Assembly: GCF_037176765.1 (NCBI RefSeq)
Contig: NC_090021.1
Location: forward strand, 150,158,870-150,222,869
Direction of reading: 5' to 3'
DNA: 64,000 nucleotides
Source: Anolis sagrei
Taxonomy: Eukaryota; Chordata; Lepidosauria; Squamata; Anolidae
Positions 1 through 10,150 of this stretch are shown in pieces. A model generated the notes under the pieces. It had not been told where the DNA came from, made no database searches, and was given only the letters and a program-made list of their open reading frames with translations. Positions within the stretch are counted from its first letter, which is position 1; every line of letters starts with the position of its first letter. Made by a program: the position numbers and the translations under genes.

Positions 1-218
1 GTGGCTGACTTTTCTGGTTGGATTAGTCTGCAGTGCCTTTCATGTTCTTTGAAACACAACCTACAAACTATCTACAGACCCACTATGAAAATCCAACAAA
101 TTTTGCAAACAGCAAGGACAAGAGGGATCCTCTCACCTCTGTATACCATGCAGCTGTGGACAAGAAGTCCACACAGGGACCACCAAACGCAGCATTGCCC
201 AAACACGAATCAAGGAAC
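1..218. mobile_element. Penelope-like element fragment with internal inversion
   Basis: Bases 1-50 match the Penelope coding strand on minus (EHERH...QPEKSA region, as at 12030-12085). Bases 50-218 are the directly preceding part of the same element but on plus (KHNLQTIYRPT). The 5' piece is therefore inverted onto the 3' piece, as in twin-primed insertions. It lies in NUDT15 intron 1. Old, broken copy; the 3' part runs off the window. Confidence 0.7.
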
Positions 219-541
219 ATGTGCAGACAGTGATTCAGAGTGCACCTACTCTGTAGAATTAATGCAGTTCGACATCGGTTTAACTGTCATGGCTCAATGC
301 TATGCAATCTTGGCAGAGAAGGTTAAATATCTTATGAAACTACCCCGCAAAATTCCATAGCATGGACCCATATGTCAAACTGCATTAATTCTACTATGCA
401 AACAAGAGGACAGAGAAGCAGGCTCCTCTTGATCCTTTTAAAGGGACCGCTTCCTTAGAAACCCGCGAGAAGCCCACTGCGCACGCGCACTGCTTCCCGT
501 TTGGCTTGAAGAGTGACGTCACTCCATGACAGTAGGCTCAC

Positions 542-684
542 CCGAATTCCAAGTGTCCTCCAGGAAGCTGAAAAGCTCCTCGACCGACGCGGCTCCTCCG
601 CTTGCCTAATAAGACGCAGCCTGGGTGGGCGGGGCTGGTCACGACCACGCCCACCCCGACCCCCGGGCGCGTGCCGCGATCCAT
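542..684 (-). CDS. NUDT15: NUDT15 exon 1 (Nudix hydrolase 15, N-terminal part)
   Basis: Read on the minus strand, the ATG at 684 opens 47 codons plus 2 nt and ends at a consensus donor (GG|GTGAGC, donor at 536-541). The peptide begins [17 protein letters not shown] and ends with [11 protein letters not shown], matching vertebrate NUDT15 (human: [14 protein letters not shown] and [13 protein letters not shown]). GGHLEF+G is the start of the Nudix box GX5EX7REUXEEXGU; the catalytic REUXEE part should be in exon 2, left of the window. Known role: hydrolysis of (d)NTPs including thiopurine triphosphates, with reported PCNA interaction. The start was chosen by family match; it is a few residues shorter than human. 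The frame is intact and the splice donor argues against a processed copy. The gene points away from ITM2B, head-to-head, unlike in human. Confidence 0.9.
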
Positions 685-830
685 GTTGCAGGGAGCGCGA
701 GGACGCAGCGCCGTTCTTTAATGCTTCTTCCCTCTATAGGGCCACATGCTCCAATGGGCGGCAGGCCCGAAAGGCCCCGCCCACCCTCCGCTCGTGGTGC
801 TGTTGTCAGCACCGCCTTTTAAAGAGACAC
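685..830 (-). promoter_or_regulatory. CpG-rich NUDT15 promoter/5'UTR
   Basis: CpG-rich stretch immediately upstream of the NUDT15 ATG on the minus strand. It contains CCAAT at 751-755 beside GGGCGG and a second GC box (CCCCGCCC, about 775-782), with no obvious TATA at the right distance. A perfect CRE (TGACGTCA) lies at 513-520 just inside intron 1. A Penelope fragment begins at about 832, limiting the proximal promoter to roughly 150 bp. Confidence 0.6.
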
Positions 831-831
831 A

Positions 832-1345
832 CACACTGGGTTGTTGTAGGTTTTTTCGGGCTATATGGCCATGGTCGACGTTTCGCCTGCATCTATGGCA
901 AGCATCCTCAGAGGTAGTGAGGTCTGTTGGAACTAGGAAAAAGGGTTTATATATCTGGGGAATGACCAGGGTGGGACAAAGGACTCTTGTCTACTGGAGC
1001 TAGGTGTGAATGTTTCAACTGACCACCTTGATTAGTATTTAATGGCCTGGAAGTGCCTGGGGGAATCTTTTGTTGAGAGTGATTTTATGTGCCTGTTTGT
1101 TTCCCCTCTGTTGTTTTGCTGTTGTAATTTTAGAGTTTCTTAATACTGGTAGCCAGATTTTGTTCATTTTCATGGTTTCCTCCTTTCTGTTGAAATTGTC
1201 CACATGCTTATGTATTTCAATGGCTTCTCTGTGTAGTCTGACATGGTGGTTATGAGAGTGGTCCATCATTTCTGTGTTCTCAAATAAAATGCTGTGTCCA
1301 GGTTGGTTCATCAGGTGGTCAGCATACACTGTTACCATCCTAAAT
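832..1345 (-). mobile_element. Penelope-like element, 3' portion
   Basis: Minus-strand copy carrying the end of the GIY-YIG-type C-terminal region (motifs DHLMNQPGHSILFEN and NRKEETMKMNKIWLPVL) followed by the family's 3' non-coding tail at the left. The same sequence recurs at 10153-10960 and 11345-12330. Fossil, truncated at its 5' side. Confidence 0.75.
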
Positions 1346-1704
1346 TTCCGGTTTGTTGTTATCCCGGTTTTGAGTACCCGTTGCTGTACACCTTCTGTTG
1401 TTTGCTTTCAAACTGGTGAGATCCTGATTTTTGTCTTGGAACATTCGTGGTTAGCGGAACTCCTCGGGTCTTTGAAAGCTGACATTTTCAGCATCACATT
1501 GAACATTTTGCTGTCCTGGTTTGACCTTGTTAACATCACACTCACCTGTTTAAATCCAAACAATAACTGGTCTTGAAAGGCACACTGTCCCCTCTTCTTG
1601 AAGCCAGTCTGAAATAAAAGGAGGTATCTAGCATGTCCATATCCCCCTGTGTCACATTTTTTTAGGTCATGCGACTGCAGGAGTTACAAGTTTTTCCTCC
1701 CATC
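1346..1704. other. No recognised feature
   Basis: Sequence between a Penelope fragment and an L1-type insertion. No gene or family recognised; short open frames only. Part may be further repeat. Confidence 0.4.
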
Positions 1705-1945
1705 AAGTATGCATAAACCTTACCACAGCAGCTAGAACATGCATAGCACGATTCTGGAAAACAGAATCATTCTAGTCTCTATACTTTCTCTTTATGATAT
1801 TCTCCTACTTTCACTGTATTAAAATCAGTATCTTAGGTATGTATAAGATATTTTAATTATTCGTGTGTCCAATTTTTTTTCTCTAATGTCTTTTATGTTA
1901 CTTATCAATAAAAAAAATCATTGAAAAAAAAGTATGCATAAACCT
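1705..1945 (+). mobile_element. 5'-truncated L1-like insertion with 16-bp TSD
   Basis: A direct 16-bp duplication (AAGTATGCATAAACCT) lies at 1705-1720 and 1930-1945. The 209 bp between ends in A-rich tracts after an AATAAA-like motif (CAATAAAAAAAATCATTG then A8). This is the signature of target-primed reverse transcription. The body is AT-rich 3'UTR with no coding part, so L1 family membership is inference. Confidence 0.7.
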
Positions 1946-2871
1946 ATCTTGTTTTCTTGTCACTCTTGTCACCCACTTTGTGCTCAAGTTGAATAGCTCC
2001 CCTATCCAATTCTCCGTCTCAGCCAATGACTGAGTGAATGAGTGAGCACAGGAATTTAAAATTTAGATTTGACTGAGGCATTTAATTCTTCTGACAACAC
2101 AAACATAGACAGTTTAGACACTAAAAGGGGGGGTGCTGAGTGGGTGAATGGTGCATGTGCTATGGGACTTTGGCAGCTCTCTCCTCCCTCCCCTATGTCC
2201 TGCTCCCTCCAAAAAATTGGGTTATTTTGTTTGTGTACATTTGGCCATAACTTCCTCTTCAAGTTTGTACTTACACACAATTTCCCCAGTTTCAATTCAA
2301 CTTCCACTTTCAGGTTTCATCCAGCTTCTACCACCACTTGTATACTTAATTTTGCTTTCACTTTTAATTCTCGGCAACATTATTGTACACTATTTTACAA
2401 GAAACTTCGCTCCTGAATATCACCCTGAAATTGTCCTATCAAAGCAATATAAAAGCTCTTTTAAATCTATGTGTATGAGTGTATGTGTCTTTCCTGTTTA
2501 TTACAGTTACACATTGTCATGACATATTGCATTGTATTGACCTTCGTTGCCTGGAATGTCCCTCTGTAAATATAATAGAAAATAATAGCATTATTAATGG
2601 AGCAGCCACAATGCAGTTTAGGGAGTAAGCGGTATTATATTTTCCTCCCATTTGACCTACATTTTCTAACACACACAGACGTGTATGCTGCTGCTTTGGT
2701 TCTCATCATGTATCAGTAAGCAAACATTAAACCTCCCATTAGATAAATGTTGTGGAATCTCCAGAACATGTTGAAGAAATCTACTTGATCCTATTTTCTT
2801 TACATTTGATATTAGTTTGAACTAGTTGGCGCTATGTGAGTTCTTCCATGTATTGCATACTTCTCTGTAAT
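1946..2871. other. Intergenic sequence, no gene recognised
   Basis: Frames of 83-124 codons on both strands around 2056-2522 overlap each other and show no family motif. No splice-linked homology seen. Confidence 0.4.
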
Positions 2872-3005
2872 TTTATTTATTTATTTATTTACAGTATTTA
2901 TATTCCACCCTTCTCCCCCTTCAGGTGACTCAGGGCCAATTACAATGCACATATACATGGCAAACATTCAATGCCATTAGACATACAACATATATAGACA
3001 GACAC
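2872..3005 (-). mobile_element. L2-type LINE 3' end
   Basis: Begins with (TTTA)n and continues with the L2 3' terminal sequence in reverse (CACCCTTCTCCCCCTTCAGG), as at 38325 and 44268. Confidence 0.6.
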
Positions 3006-3175
3006 AGAGGCAATTTAACATTCCAGCTTTCCGGCTTCATGAGGGTATGCTCGATGCCAGCCACAGGGGTATCTGCCGCTTCACCGTCCACTTGTGACAC
3101 CGAGTCCTTGATGGAGTACTTCCTCATTCTTACGCATGCTGCTGGGAGGTTTTATGGTGTCGTAAATTAGTAAAA

Positions 3176-3532
3176 TTAGCCTCCCCACATAAACTCCCCC
3201 CGCTGGAGATTAGATCTGCCCCTTCCCTCCTGACTTTCAGAAAGCTGGTTAAATCGTGGCTTTGGAGTATAGCATTTGCAGAATGATGACTGAGTTAATA
3301 ACTGCTGACCACACTGACGGATGGTGATGAATTTGTGATTTTACTCTGATGACCTGGCCTTATGTAATTGTATGATCTGTATTTTAATGTATTTAATGTA
3401 TTAATGTATTATGATGTGTTATGTTTTTATACTAATTGTCTATGAATCTCCTGTTGTGAACCAGCCTCTTTGGAGGTCGAGAAGACCAGGTTATAAAAGC
3501 TCTAAATAAATAAATAAATAAATAAATAAATA
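3176..3532 (+). mobile_element. L2-type LINE 3' end with (AAAT)n tail
   Basis: Decayed C-terminal coding remnant (AGW..KTWLF-like), then the characteristic 'TTATAAAAGCTCTAAATAAATAAATAA' type ending, tail at 3503-3532. Plus orientation. Confidence 0.55.
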
Positions 3533-4202
3533 CATTTCCCACTTAACAGATGCAACTGTCTTTTGGGCTGCATAGGTCAACTACAGGCTAGACTATTCAT
3601 GGTCGGGCTCTCACTCCAACCCGGGCTGGCTTCAACCTCATGCCCTCTCAGTCAGTAGTGATCTAATGCAGCTGGCTACTAACTAACTGTGTCACAGCCC
3701 GGTCCAGCATTTCTGTTCCACCATTGCAACATTCTGACTCTGAATATCTGTGATTCCCCCCTCCAAATATTCACACATATATGGAGAAAGTACTTTAAAA
3801 GAGCAGGCCAGTTGTTAATTGCGGCTTTTTAAATTGACATGTTGAATTCACACATGTAGGTTTGCTTTGCACCATAATTAAGTTGATTGTTTTGGTGGGA
3901 GCACTGCCTTCTCTCTGCTTCATATGTTCCAGTCTTTCTACTCAGCTCCCATATGCTGTGGTGCAGATCAATCAATGATAGGTACAGAGAGACAACCACA
4001 GAAGGTAGAAAGGGAGATCGTGTGAATTTAGATTACCACTTGACAAACCACAGCTTCAGTTAAGCAACCTGTTCTTCTTCATGGATTTTGTGGCTCAGAC
4101 TAATGGGAGTTTGACAAGCTAATGTATGGGGGCAGGAAGGAGAGGCCGCTTCCACACAGAGGAAAGTACCACTGCATACTGTCTTGTTTTAACATGCACT
4201 CA
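3533..4202. other. No recognised feature
   Basis: Unique-looking intergenic sequence; no coding or repeat structure recognised. Confidence 0.4.
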
Positions 4203-4343
4203 GGCCCCTTCTACACTGCCATATAAAATCCAGATTATCTGCTTTGAACTGGATTATATCGCAGTGTAGAGTCCAATTCAAAGCAGATAATGTGGATTAT
4301 TTGCTTTGATAATATGGATTATATGGCAATGTAGAAGGGCCTC
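4203..4343. mobile_element. Palindromic GGCCCCTTCTACACTGCC MITE
   Basis: About 140-bp fold-back element. Ends are GGCCCCTTCTACACTGCCAT and its complement; internal ATCTGCTTTGAACTGGATTAT and its complement repeat. No coding capacity. The same family recurs throughout the window and seeded the array at 12999-14033. The superfamily is not determined here. Confidence 0.8.
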
Positions 4344-4344
4344 A

Positions 4345-4752
4345 GTGTACAGCAGTGGTTCCCAACCTTTTTTTTTTGTTTTTTGACCAGGGACCATTTG
4401 AACAGAGACCACTTGAACAGGGACCACTTTCTAACATTAGTACCTTACGAATCATTTTTTTTTGTCAACTTTAGATTTGGTTTGGTTATTTGGGGTGCTG
4501 ATTCAGAAAATTGAATTTGGATAGACCACATCAGCTCTAGTTTCTGATACAGAACATATGCCATCCAGTAGTCACCATCTGCTCGCCCACAGAAAACAAT
4601 ATTTTAATAAGCCTCGGCACTATACGAGAGCTCTGCAAGGTCAGTTGCTCTCATTGCAACAGTGTGGTAATGGTGAGGCCGCGGACCATATTTTAGTACT
4701 TGCGGACCGCTGGTGGTCCATGGACCACAGGTTTGGAACTACTAATCTACAG
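4345..4752. mobile_element. hAT-like non-autonomous DNA transposon
   Basis: Left end CAGTGGTTCCCAACC at 4353, right end GGTTTGGAACTACTA near 4744, the approximate inverted pair of hAT MITEs. Flanking 8-mers GTGTACAG and ATCTACAG share the TACAG end. Immediately follows the palindromic MITE. Confidence 0.6.
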
Positions 4753-4969
4753 GGTCAAACACGGAGCTTTTATGCATGTTTCTGTCATACACTAACACAT
4801 AAAAGCCATGCCAATGTAAAAAGCCAGGTCTTTCCCCCATGTTCCTCATTTGAGACTGGAGACATTTAAAACGCTGGTAGCATAATGTCTTGTGATGAAC
4901 AATATAATATTTGGCAAGAAAGAGAAATCAGGATGCAAAGTAACCTTACTGAGGAATTGTATAAAATGA

Positions 4970-5136
4970 CTTTAACATCATGAGAAGAAAGGAAAGCTTA
5001 GAGAAGACAGTGATGCTGAGGAAAATGGAAGGAAAAAGGAAGAGGGGCCGACCAAGGGCAAGATGGATGGATGGCATCCTTGAAGTGACTAGACTGACCT
5101 TGAAGAAGCTGGGGGTGGTGATGGCTGACAGGAGAG
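4970..5136 (+). mobile_element. RTE-BovB 3' coding remnant
   Basis: Matches the C-terminal BovB segment seen intact at 63800-64000 (RQES-EK, GRPRARWMDG, ILEVT.LTLKELGV). Confidence 0.7.
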
Positions 5137-5222
5137 AATGCTTCTAGAACATGGCCATATAACCAGAAAAAACCTACAACAACTCAGTGATTCCAGCCAT
5201 GAAAGCCTTCGACAATACAAGA
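5133..5222 (+). mobile_element. Penelope-like 3' terminal tail
   Basis: Plus-strand copy of the family's 3' end (GAATGCTTCTAGAACATGG ... GAAAGCCTTCGACAATAC), directly joined to the BovB fragment. Confidence 0.65.
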
Positions 5223-6220
5223 AGGAATGTATTCATCAGGTTAAATATATGCTAAAGAAACATAATTGTCTACGAGTTGTCATTGCCAGCAATTTAAAAT
5301 TCACCTTGCAAGCATGTGAAATGACAGGGTGTGAACTATATGACACCTTGACATTTATGAATGTTCATTTACATTCCAGTGCAACAGATACAAGGTTGCA
5401 TAGATACTACAGAGGTTTAACTGCTAGTAGGGTTTATGGAGAACAAGTTGAACTCTGAAGTCTTATACTCTGTTTTTAAAAAGTTAGTGAAGTTTCGGTA
5501 CCTGTCATCTCCAGCTAGGAAAACTCTTTTGTTGGAAACGCTAAAATATACGGTAAGTCAGTGTACTGAAGTAATTGGGTCAGTAACCTGAATTTAAATT
5601 GAGATAAGGTAGCTTCCTAGGTTATTGATTAAGGCTAGCAATATTGTAATTATATATCTGTGTAGAAATGTGAGACGATGATTGATCGGGCAGCTCCTAC
5701 TTACTTCGCGTCTTCTCAAACTCACAGCTCTGGTGCATGAATTATTTTCAAATGTCAAACATAAAAAGGATATACCTATCTCCATCTCCTCCCACAATCT
5801 AGGGCTTGGAATGTATCCACCTTTCAGAAGATAAGATTTCCTTCGCACTGTGACGTAATTTTCTCGTAAATATTAGCACACTCACCTTACCTGTAACTTG
5901 CATTTACTTGAAGCAGCCTGGGAGGGCCATACATCATATCTTTCCTTACTACCCTATTATCTTTACAGCAAACTTGGGAGGAAAGTTCGATTTGAAGAGA
6001 CCAGCCTACTGAAGATGAATCAGCAAATGTCAAGACTCTGAAGACTGAAATTCAGTTTTCTTTTGGGCCAAAGCTCTGCTAATGTAGTGTTTGGCCATCC
6101 TTCAGTTAATGTAGTGCTGCTAATGGAGTCCTTGTCCTTGTTCTCAGGCTGTGAGGACAATGACCACTCTGTACACAACCTCCATTAAGAGCTGATTCAG
6201 CCATAGAATGACACCAAGAA
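5223..6220. other. Intergenic sequence, no gene recognised
   Basis: Frames at 5138-5458 and 5594-5848 lack recognisable motifs. No repeat family identified. Confidence 0.35.
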
Positions 6221-6690
6221 GAAAGGGAAATCTCAGCTTCTGAGGCTTGGTATCATATAAATGCAGATGTTGTGACTCAGCTGGAACCACAGACACAGAC
6301 TGATAGTGTTGTGACTCAGATGGGGTCTCAGAGTGACTCTGAGGAGGAGGATGGGCTTCAGGTTCACAATCACGTTCAAAATGTTCCTGTTGTAGACAAT
6401 GAGGAACAGGGTGTGCAAGTTCAGTTTCCCACAGCAGGGAATCATGTTTTTGATACTAAAACTAGCCAGGTGCAAATTGACTCAGAAAAGGAGGACAGTT
6501 CTCAGCCTGATAGTAGGCAGGAAGGCAACCAGGCTGACACTAACGAGCAGCCTGACCTTGATGAAACGGGAATCTTAGATCGGGCTGACAGTTTGGAATT
6601 TAGAGTTCGAAGGAGTGTGAGAATAGCCAACAAGAAGGAGGTCAGAGGCCAAATAAATGCTTTCATGTACTGCAAAGGGTATTAAGCAGA
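6221..6690 (+). pseudogene. Acidic open frame, probable retroelement remnant
   Basis: A 137-codon frame (ATG 6272, stop about 6685) is rich in Gln, Glu, Asp and Ser and ends in a basic RRSVRIANKKEV stretch. It is open across about 470 bp including sequence before the ATG. Basic RRSxR tails after an acidic linker occur at the ends of retroelement polyproteins, so a degraded transposon fragment is my best guess. No host family is recognised. Confidence 0.3.
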
Positions 6691-8041
6691 GTGTTTGAAA
6701 ACAAACCTTTGTCAGAGCAACTTCTTGCTCAACCAAGCAGATTGTGCTCGTTTTCCTGTGCCATTTGGAATTCTGCTTTTCAGTGCTATGTTTTATTGAT
6801 CTTTGGTAAATAAGCAATTGTCCTATTTAAATAAGCTTCACCATAGGTACAAGTTTAAGTAACTTCAATAGTGAAACATACACAATATATATACAGTTTA
6901 CAACATAATTTCATAGGACATATACATCAATGAATATATCAAACTTAAAGGCAGTTCACATTGTGTTTAGTCCATTTGAGAGTATGTCCATGATGTTACA
7001 ACAAAAGTTCACGTTGTATTCCACAAACTTGAGAGTATCAAAACTGGAAACAGTTCGTGGTTCTTTCAGCCAACTCGGGAGTCCACAACAAGGTTCCCCG
7101 GGTGCTTTTGTGTCCTTGTTTCAAGAACAAAATTCTCTTCTTCAGGCTTCTTTCATTAAATCAAAGGTAATAGTACTTCTGTGGTTTTTACTAAATTTAG
7201 AGAGGACAAAAATAATAGATATGCTAAGTAGCACCCAGTTATATTTTGAAAATTCTTATATAAACAAAATCTTTGGAACATTATTTGCATTTTAAACTTT
7301 TCATCTTTTCCTTTTCAATAAACTACAAAGACTTCATCCTGTGTGCAGTTCTGGTGATTTCAGCAAGGTGAATCTATTCTGAGGTGCAACAGCAGATGCA
7401 AAGATGGTCAAGACAAGGCTGTTGATACAAAATATATATTAATGTTTAATAGATGCAACATATATTTTAGAGTAAAGAAGGCCCATTGCTGTGGACAGAG
7501 AAACCCACAATATTTTTCAAGTATGTGTCTGCACATTCCCACCTTTTGGATTCAATTTTGACTTGAAATGAAGCCAAAAGTCAAGCCAAATGCTAGAACC
7601 TTTTAAAAGAAATGTAAAAAGTAGAACAATGGCATTTGTACTATGTTGAAGCAAGTTATCTCTTCTAGATGCCAAGGACCAAGAAACCAAGAGATATAGT
7701 ATAATTCCTCCCGAACTGCCTCTCATGGCTAGGCGGAAAGGCAAGGGCATAGAGGCCCAGTTGGCTCTCAATGGAAAACTGTGTTCTTACCTATTGAAAT
7801 GCCATCCTGGCATAAAAAGTTCAATTCACCCTAGATGCAATAGTGTAAAAGTGCAAAATAGCGCTTTCATGCCTATTTGGGATTACACCACACAAGCTGT
7901 TTATTGCACAGCTTCCTGTGACAAATTCTCCCGGTACCTATGGCTCTGCTCATTAAACTGGGATTTGGGAATGATTAACAGCCAACCTTTGTATTTCCAG
8001 AAAATACAACCTGATTCCGATGGGACATAATAAAATACTTG
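6691..8041. other. Intergenic sequence, no gene recognised
   Basis: 6960-7090 contains two similar blocks (GTTCACRTTGT...TTGAGAGTAT), a degenerate local duplication. The remainder, including frames at 6930-7295 and 7725-8030, shows no known motif. Confidence 0.35.
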
Positions 8042-8170
8042 AAAGTGTTATGTGTTTGTGCCTTCAAGCTGATTTCTGGTGACTCCATCAAGTCTGTAGA
8101 GATTTCTTAGGCAAGGAATACAGAAAAGAGGGTTTGCCGGTTCCTTCTTGACTCTGCTCCTTAAATCTCC
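8042..8170 (-). mobile_element. Sauria-type SINE fragment
   Basis: Shows the BovB-like tail block 'GTGTTTGTGCCTTCAAGCTG' and degraded downstream Sauria sequence (GAGGGTTTGCC). tRNA-like head lost. Confidence 0.5.
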
Positions 8171-8386
8171 AAAATCAGACAGGATCTGGTACATTTAGAC
8201 CGGGAATCCTCAAACTATTTAAGCAGAGGGCCAGTCCACTGTCCCTCAGGTTGTAAGGGAGGAGGGAACTATAGTTTGAAAAAAGTCAGTGGATTTCTAT
8301 TCACATGAAATCATACAATATTTAAAACGAAGAACAATTTTAACCAACATAAATTTACCAGCGTTTCAATGGGAAGCATTGGCCTG

Positions 8387-8673
8387 CTTTTGGCTGATTT
8401 TGTGTGTGTCAGGAGCGACTTGAGAAACTGCAAGTCACTTCTGGTGTGAGAGAATTGGTCGTCTGCAAGGACGTTGCCCAGGGGACGCCCGGATGTTTGA
8501 TGTTTTACCATCCTTGAGGGAGGCTTCTCTCATGTCTCTGCAATAGGAGGCAGAACTGACAGAGGGAGCTCATCTGCACTCTCCCCTGATTCAAACCTGT
8601 GACCTGTCAATCTTCAGTCCTACCAACACAAGGGTTTAACCCACTGCGCCATCGGGGCTTCATTTTTGGCTGA
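8387..8673 (-). mobile_element. tRNA-derived SINE with TSD TTTTGGCTGAT
   Basis: Minus-strand SINE: tail TGTCAGGAGCGACTTGAG at left, tRNA-like head (box B-like ATTCAAACC; CACTGCGCCATCGGGGC) at right. Target duplication TTTTGGCTGAT at 8387-8397 and 8663-8673 lies inside the hAT host element. Confidence 0.85.
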
Positions 8674-8740
8674 TGAGGGAGTCAAGTTAATTAGGATTGC
8701 TTTTGTTGTTGTGTGCCTTCAAGTCATTTCAGACTAAGGC

Positions 8741-8882
8741 CCCTTCTACACTGCCATATGAAATCCAGATGATCTGCGTTGAACAGGATTATGTTGCAGT
8801 GTAGACTCAGATAATTTAGTTTAAAACAGATGTGGATGATCTGCTTTGATAATCTGGATTATATGGCACTGTAGAAGGGGCC
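8741..8882. mobile_element. Palindromic GGCCCCTTCTACACTGCC MITE
   Basis: Same fold-back family as 4203-4343, with near-duplicate flanks TCAGACTAA / TCAGTCTAA, suggesting a 9-bp target duplication. Confidence 0.8.
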
Positions 8883-8965
8883 TCAGTCTAAAGTGTAGGG
8901 TGAGGCCTGGGTAAATGGCCTTGAAGGGTCGCATTTGACCTGCAGGCCCTCAGCTTTATACTCTT

Positions 8966-9394
8966 TTATAGCCTCATAATTAAACAAGATTCCTAATAAC
9001 TCTTTTCCAGAAGGATAGCTGACCTGAGATTGTGGTATAAAAGGAGTCACTCACTTCTAGCTTGTCTACCTTCTCTCAAGACAGGTTAGGCTGGATTCTC
9101 TAATCCTTTGCTTATGCCCTCCAACATTTCACAGATGAAAAGTAAGCCCTATGTGGGGAAGAAATATCTGAGTGGGATCAAGACGTCAAAAGTTAGTGAC
9201 AAGGAAAAACATGCAAGACAGGAAAAGGCTGCTGGGAAAGGCAAGATTCTGTCTTCCTCCTCCTCCAACTACGTCCACACTTTGAACTCAGTTGTGTTAG
9301 CTATGTGAGTAGGAGCCAAATACATTGCTGTCTTATTCTAGATTCATAATATCAGGATGCAAAGGGATCTTGGAACAACTTAGAGCAGAACTTT
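8966..9394. other. Intergenic sequence; short Lys/Ser-rich frame
   Basis: Contains a 66-codon frame (9108-9308) with many Lys and a Ser run; no family match. Probably not a gene. Confidence 0.35.
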
Positions 9395-9937
9395 CTGGCT
9401 AATTATTCTGGGCCCCTAGACTCCAGGGCAGCAGAAAACAAGCCTGTTCCCTCTTCTTTATGGCATCCTTTTATACATGGCTATCATGTCTCCTTTCAGC
9501 CTTCTCTTCTGCAGGCTAAAGATGTCCAGCACTTTTGCTCCTCATAGAGATTCATGGTCTCCAGATCTTTGATCATTTTAGTTGCCCTCCTCTGGACACC
9601 TTCCAATTTGTCAACCTCTCCTTTGAACTGGGCCCAGAATTGGACACAGTATTACAAGCGAGGTCTGACTAAGGCAGAACAGAGAGTCACCATGACTTCC
9701 CTTGATCTAGACACTAGACTCCTTTTGCAGCAGCCCAAAATCCCATCGGCTTTTTTAGCTGCTGCATCACATTGTTGGCTCATGTTTAACTTGTTGTCCA
9801 AGAAGACTCCAAGATCTTTCTCACATGGATTGTTGTTGAGCCAGGCAACATCCATTCTGTACCTTTGCATTTTTTTGTTTCTGCCTAAGTTTAGTATCTT
9901 ACATTTGTCCTTGTTGAAATTCAGTTTGTTAGCTAAA
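9395..9937 (-). mobile_element. CR1 LINE, RT C-terminus and 3' end
   Basis: Minus-strand frame with CR1-typical motifs (FNKDKCKILNLGRNK, EKDLGVFLDNKLNMSQQCDAAAKKA-like, CSALVRP) followed leftward by the CR1 downstream region (GACACCTTCC... GGGCAGCAGAAAACAAGCC in reverse). Interrupted on its 5' side by a SINE. Confidence 0.85.
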
Positions 9938-10150
9938 AAAGCCTTGGTGGCGCAATGGGTTAAATCCTTGTGCCTGCTGGACTGACCTGAAGGATGCCAG
10001 TTTGAATCCTCGAGACTGAGTGAGCTCCCATCTGTCAACTCTATCTTGTGGGGACATGAGAGAAGCCTCCCAGCAGGATGGTAACACATCTGGGCGCCCC
10101 CTGGGCAACATCTCTGTAAACAGACTATTCTCTCACACCAGAAACGATGC
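9938..10150 (+). mobile_element. tRNA-derived SINE, 3' truncated
   Basis: Plus-strand head GCCTTGGTGGCGCAATGGGT (box A), GTTTGAATCCTCG (box B), then the body GACATGAGAGAAGCCTCCC. It stops at CACCAGAAACGATGCAG, where a Penelope tail begins. Confidence 0.8.

Larger units (their letters stand above)
8205..8965. mobile_element. hAT-type MITE (TCCTCAAACT family) with two insertions
   Basis: Host element begins near AATCCTCAAACTATTTAAGCAGAGGGCCAG (8207) and ends in a decayed CCCTCAGCTTTATAC. It is split by a tRNA-derived SINE (8398-8662) and a palindromic MITE (8741-8882). Other copies: 32805-33135, 51076-51737, 60443-60787. Confidence 0.65.

Noticed and set aside
1274-1576. 100-codon plus frame next to Penelope
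   Set aside because: Partly antisense to Penelope coding sequence; hydrophobic residues come from T-rich antisense codons.
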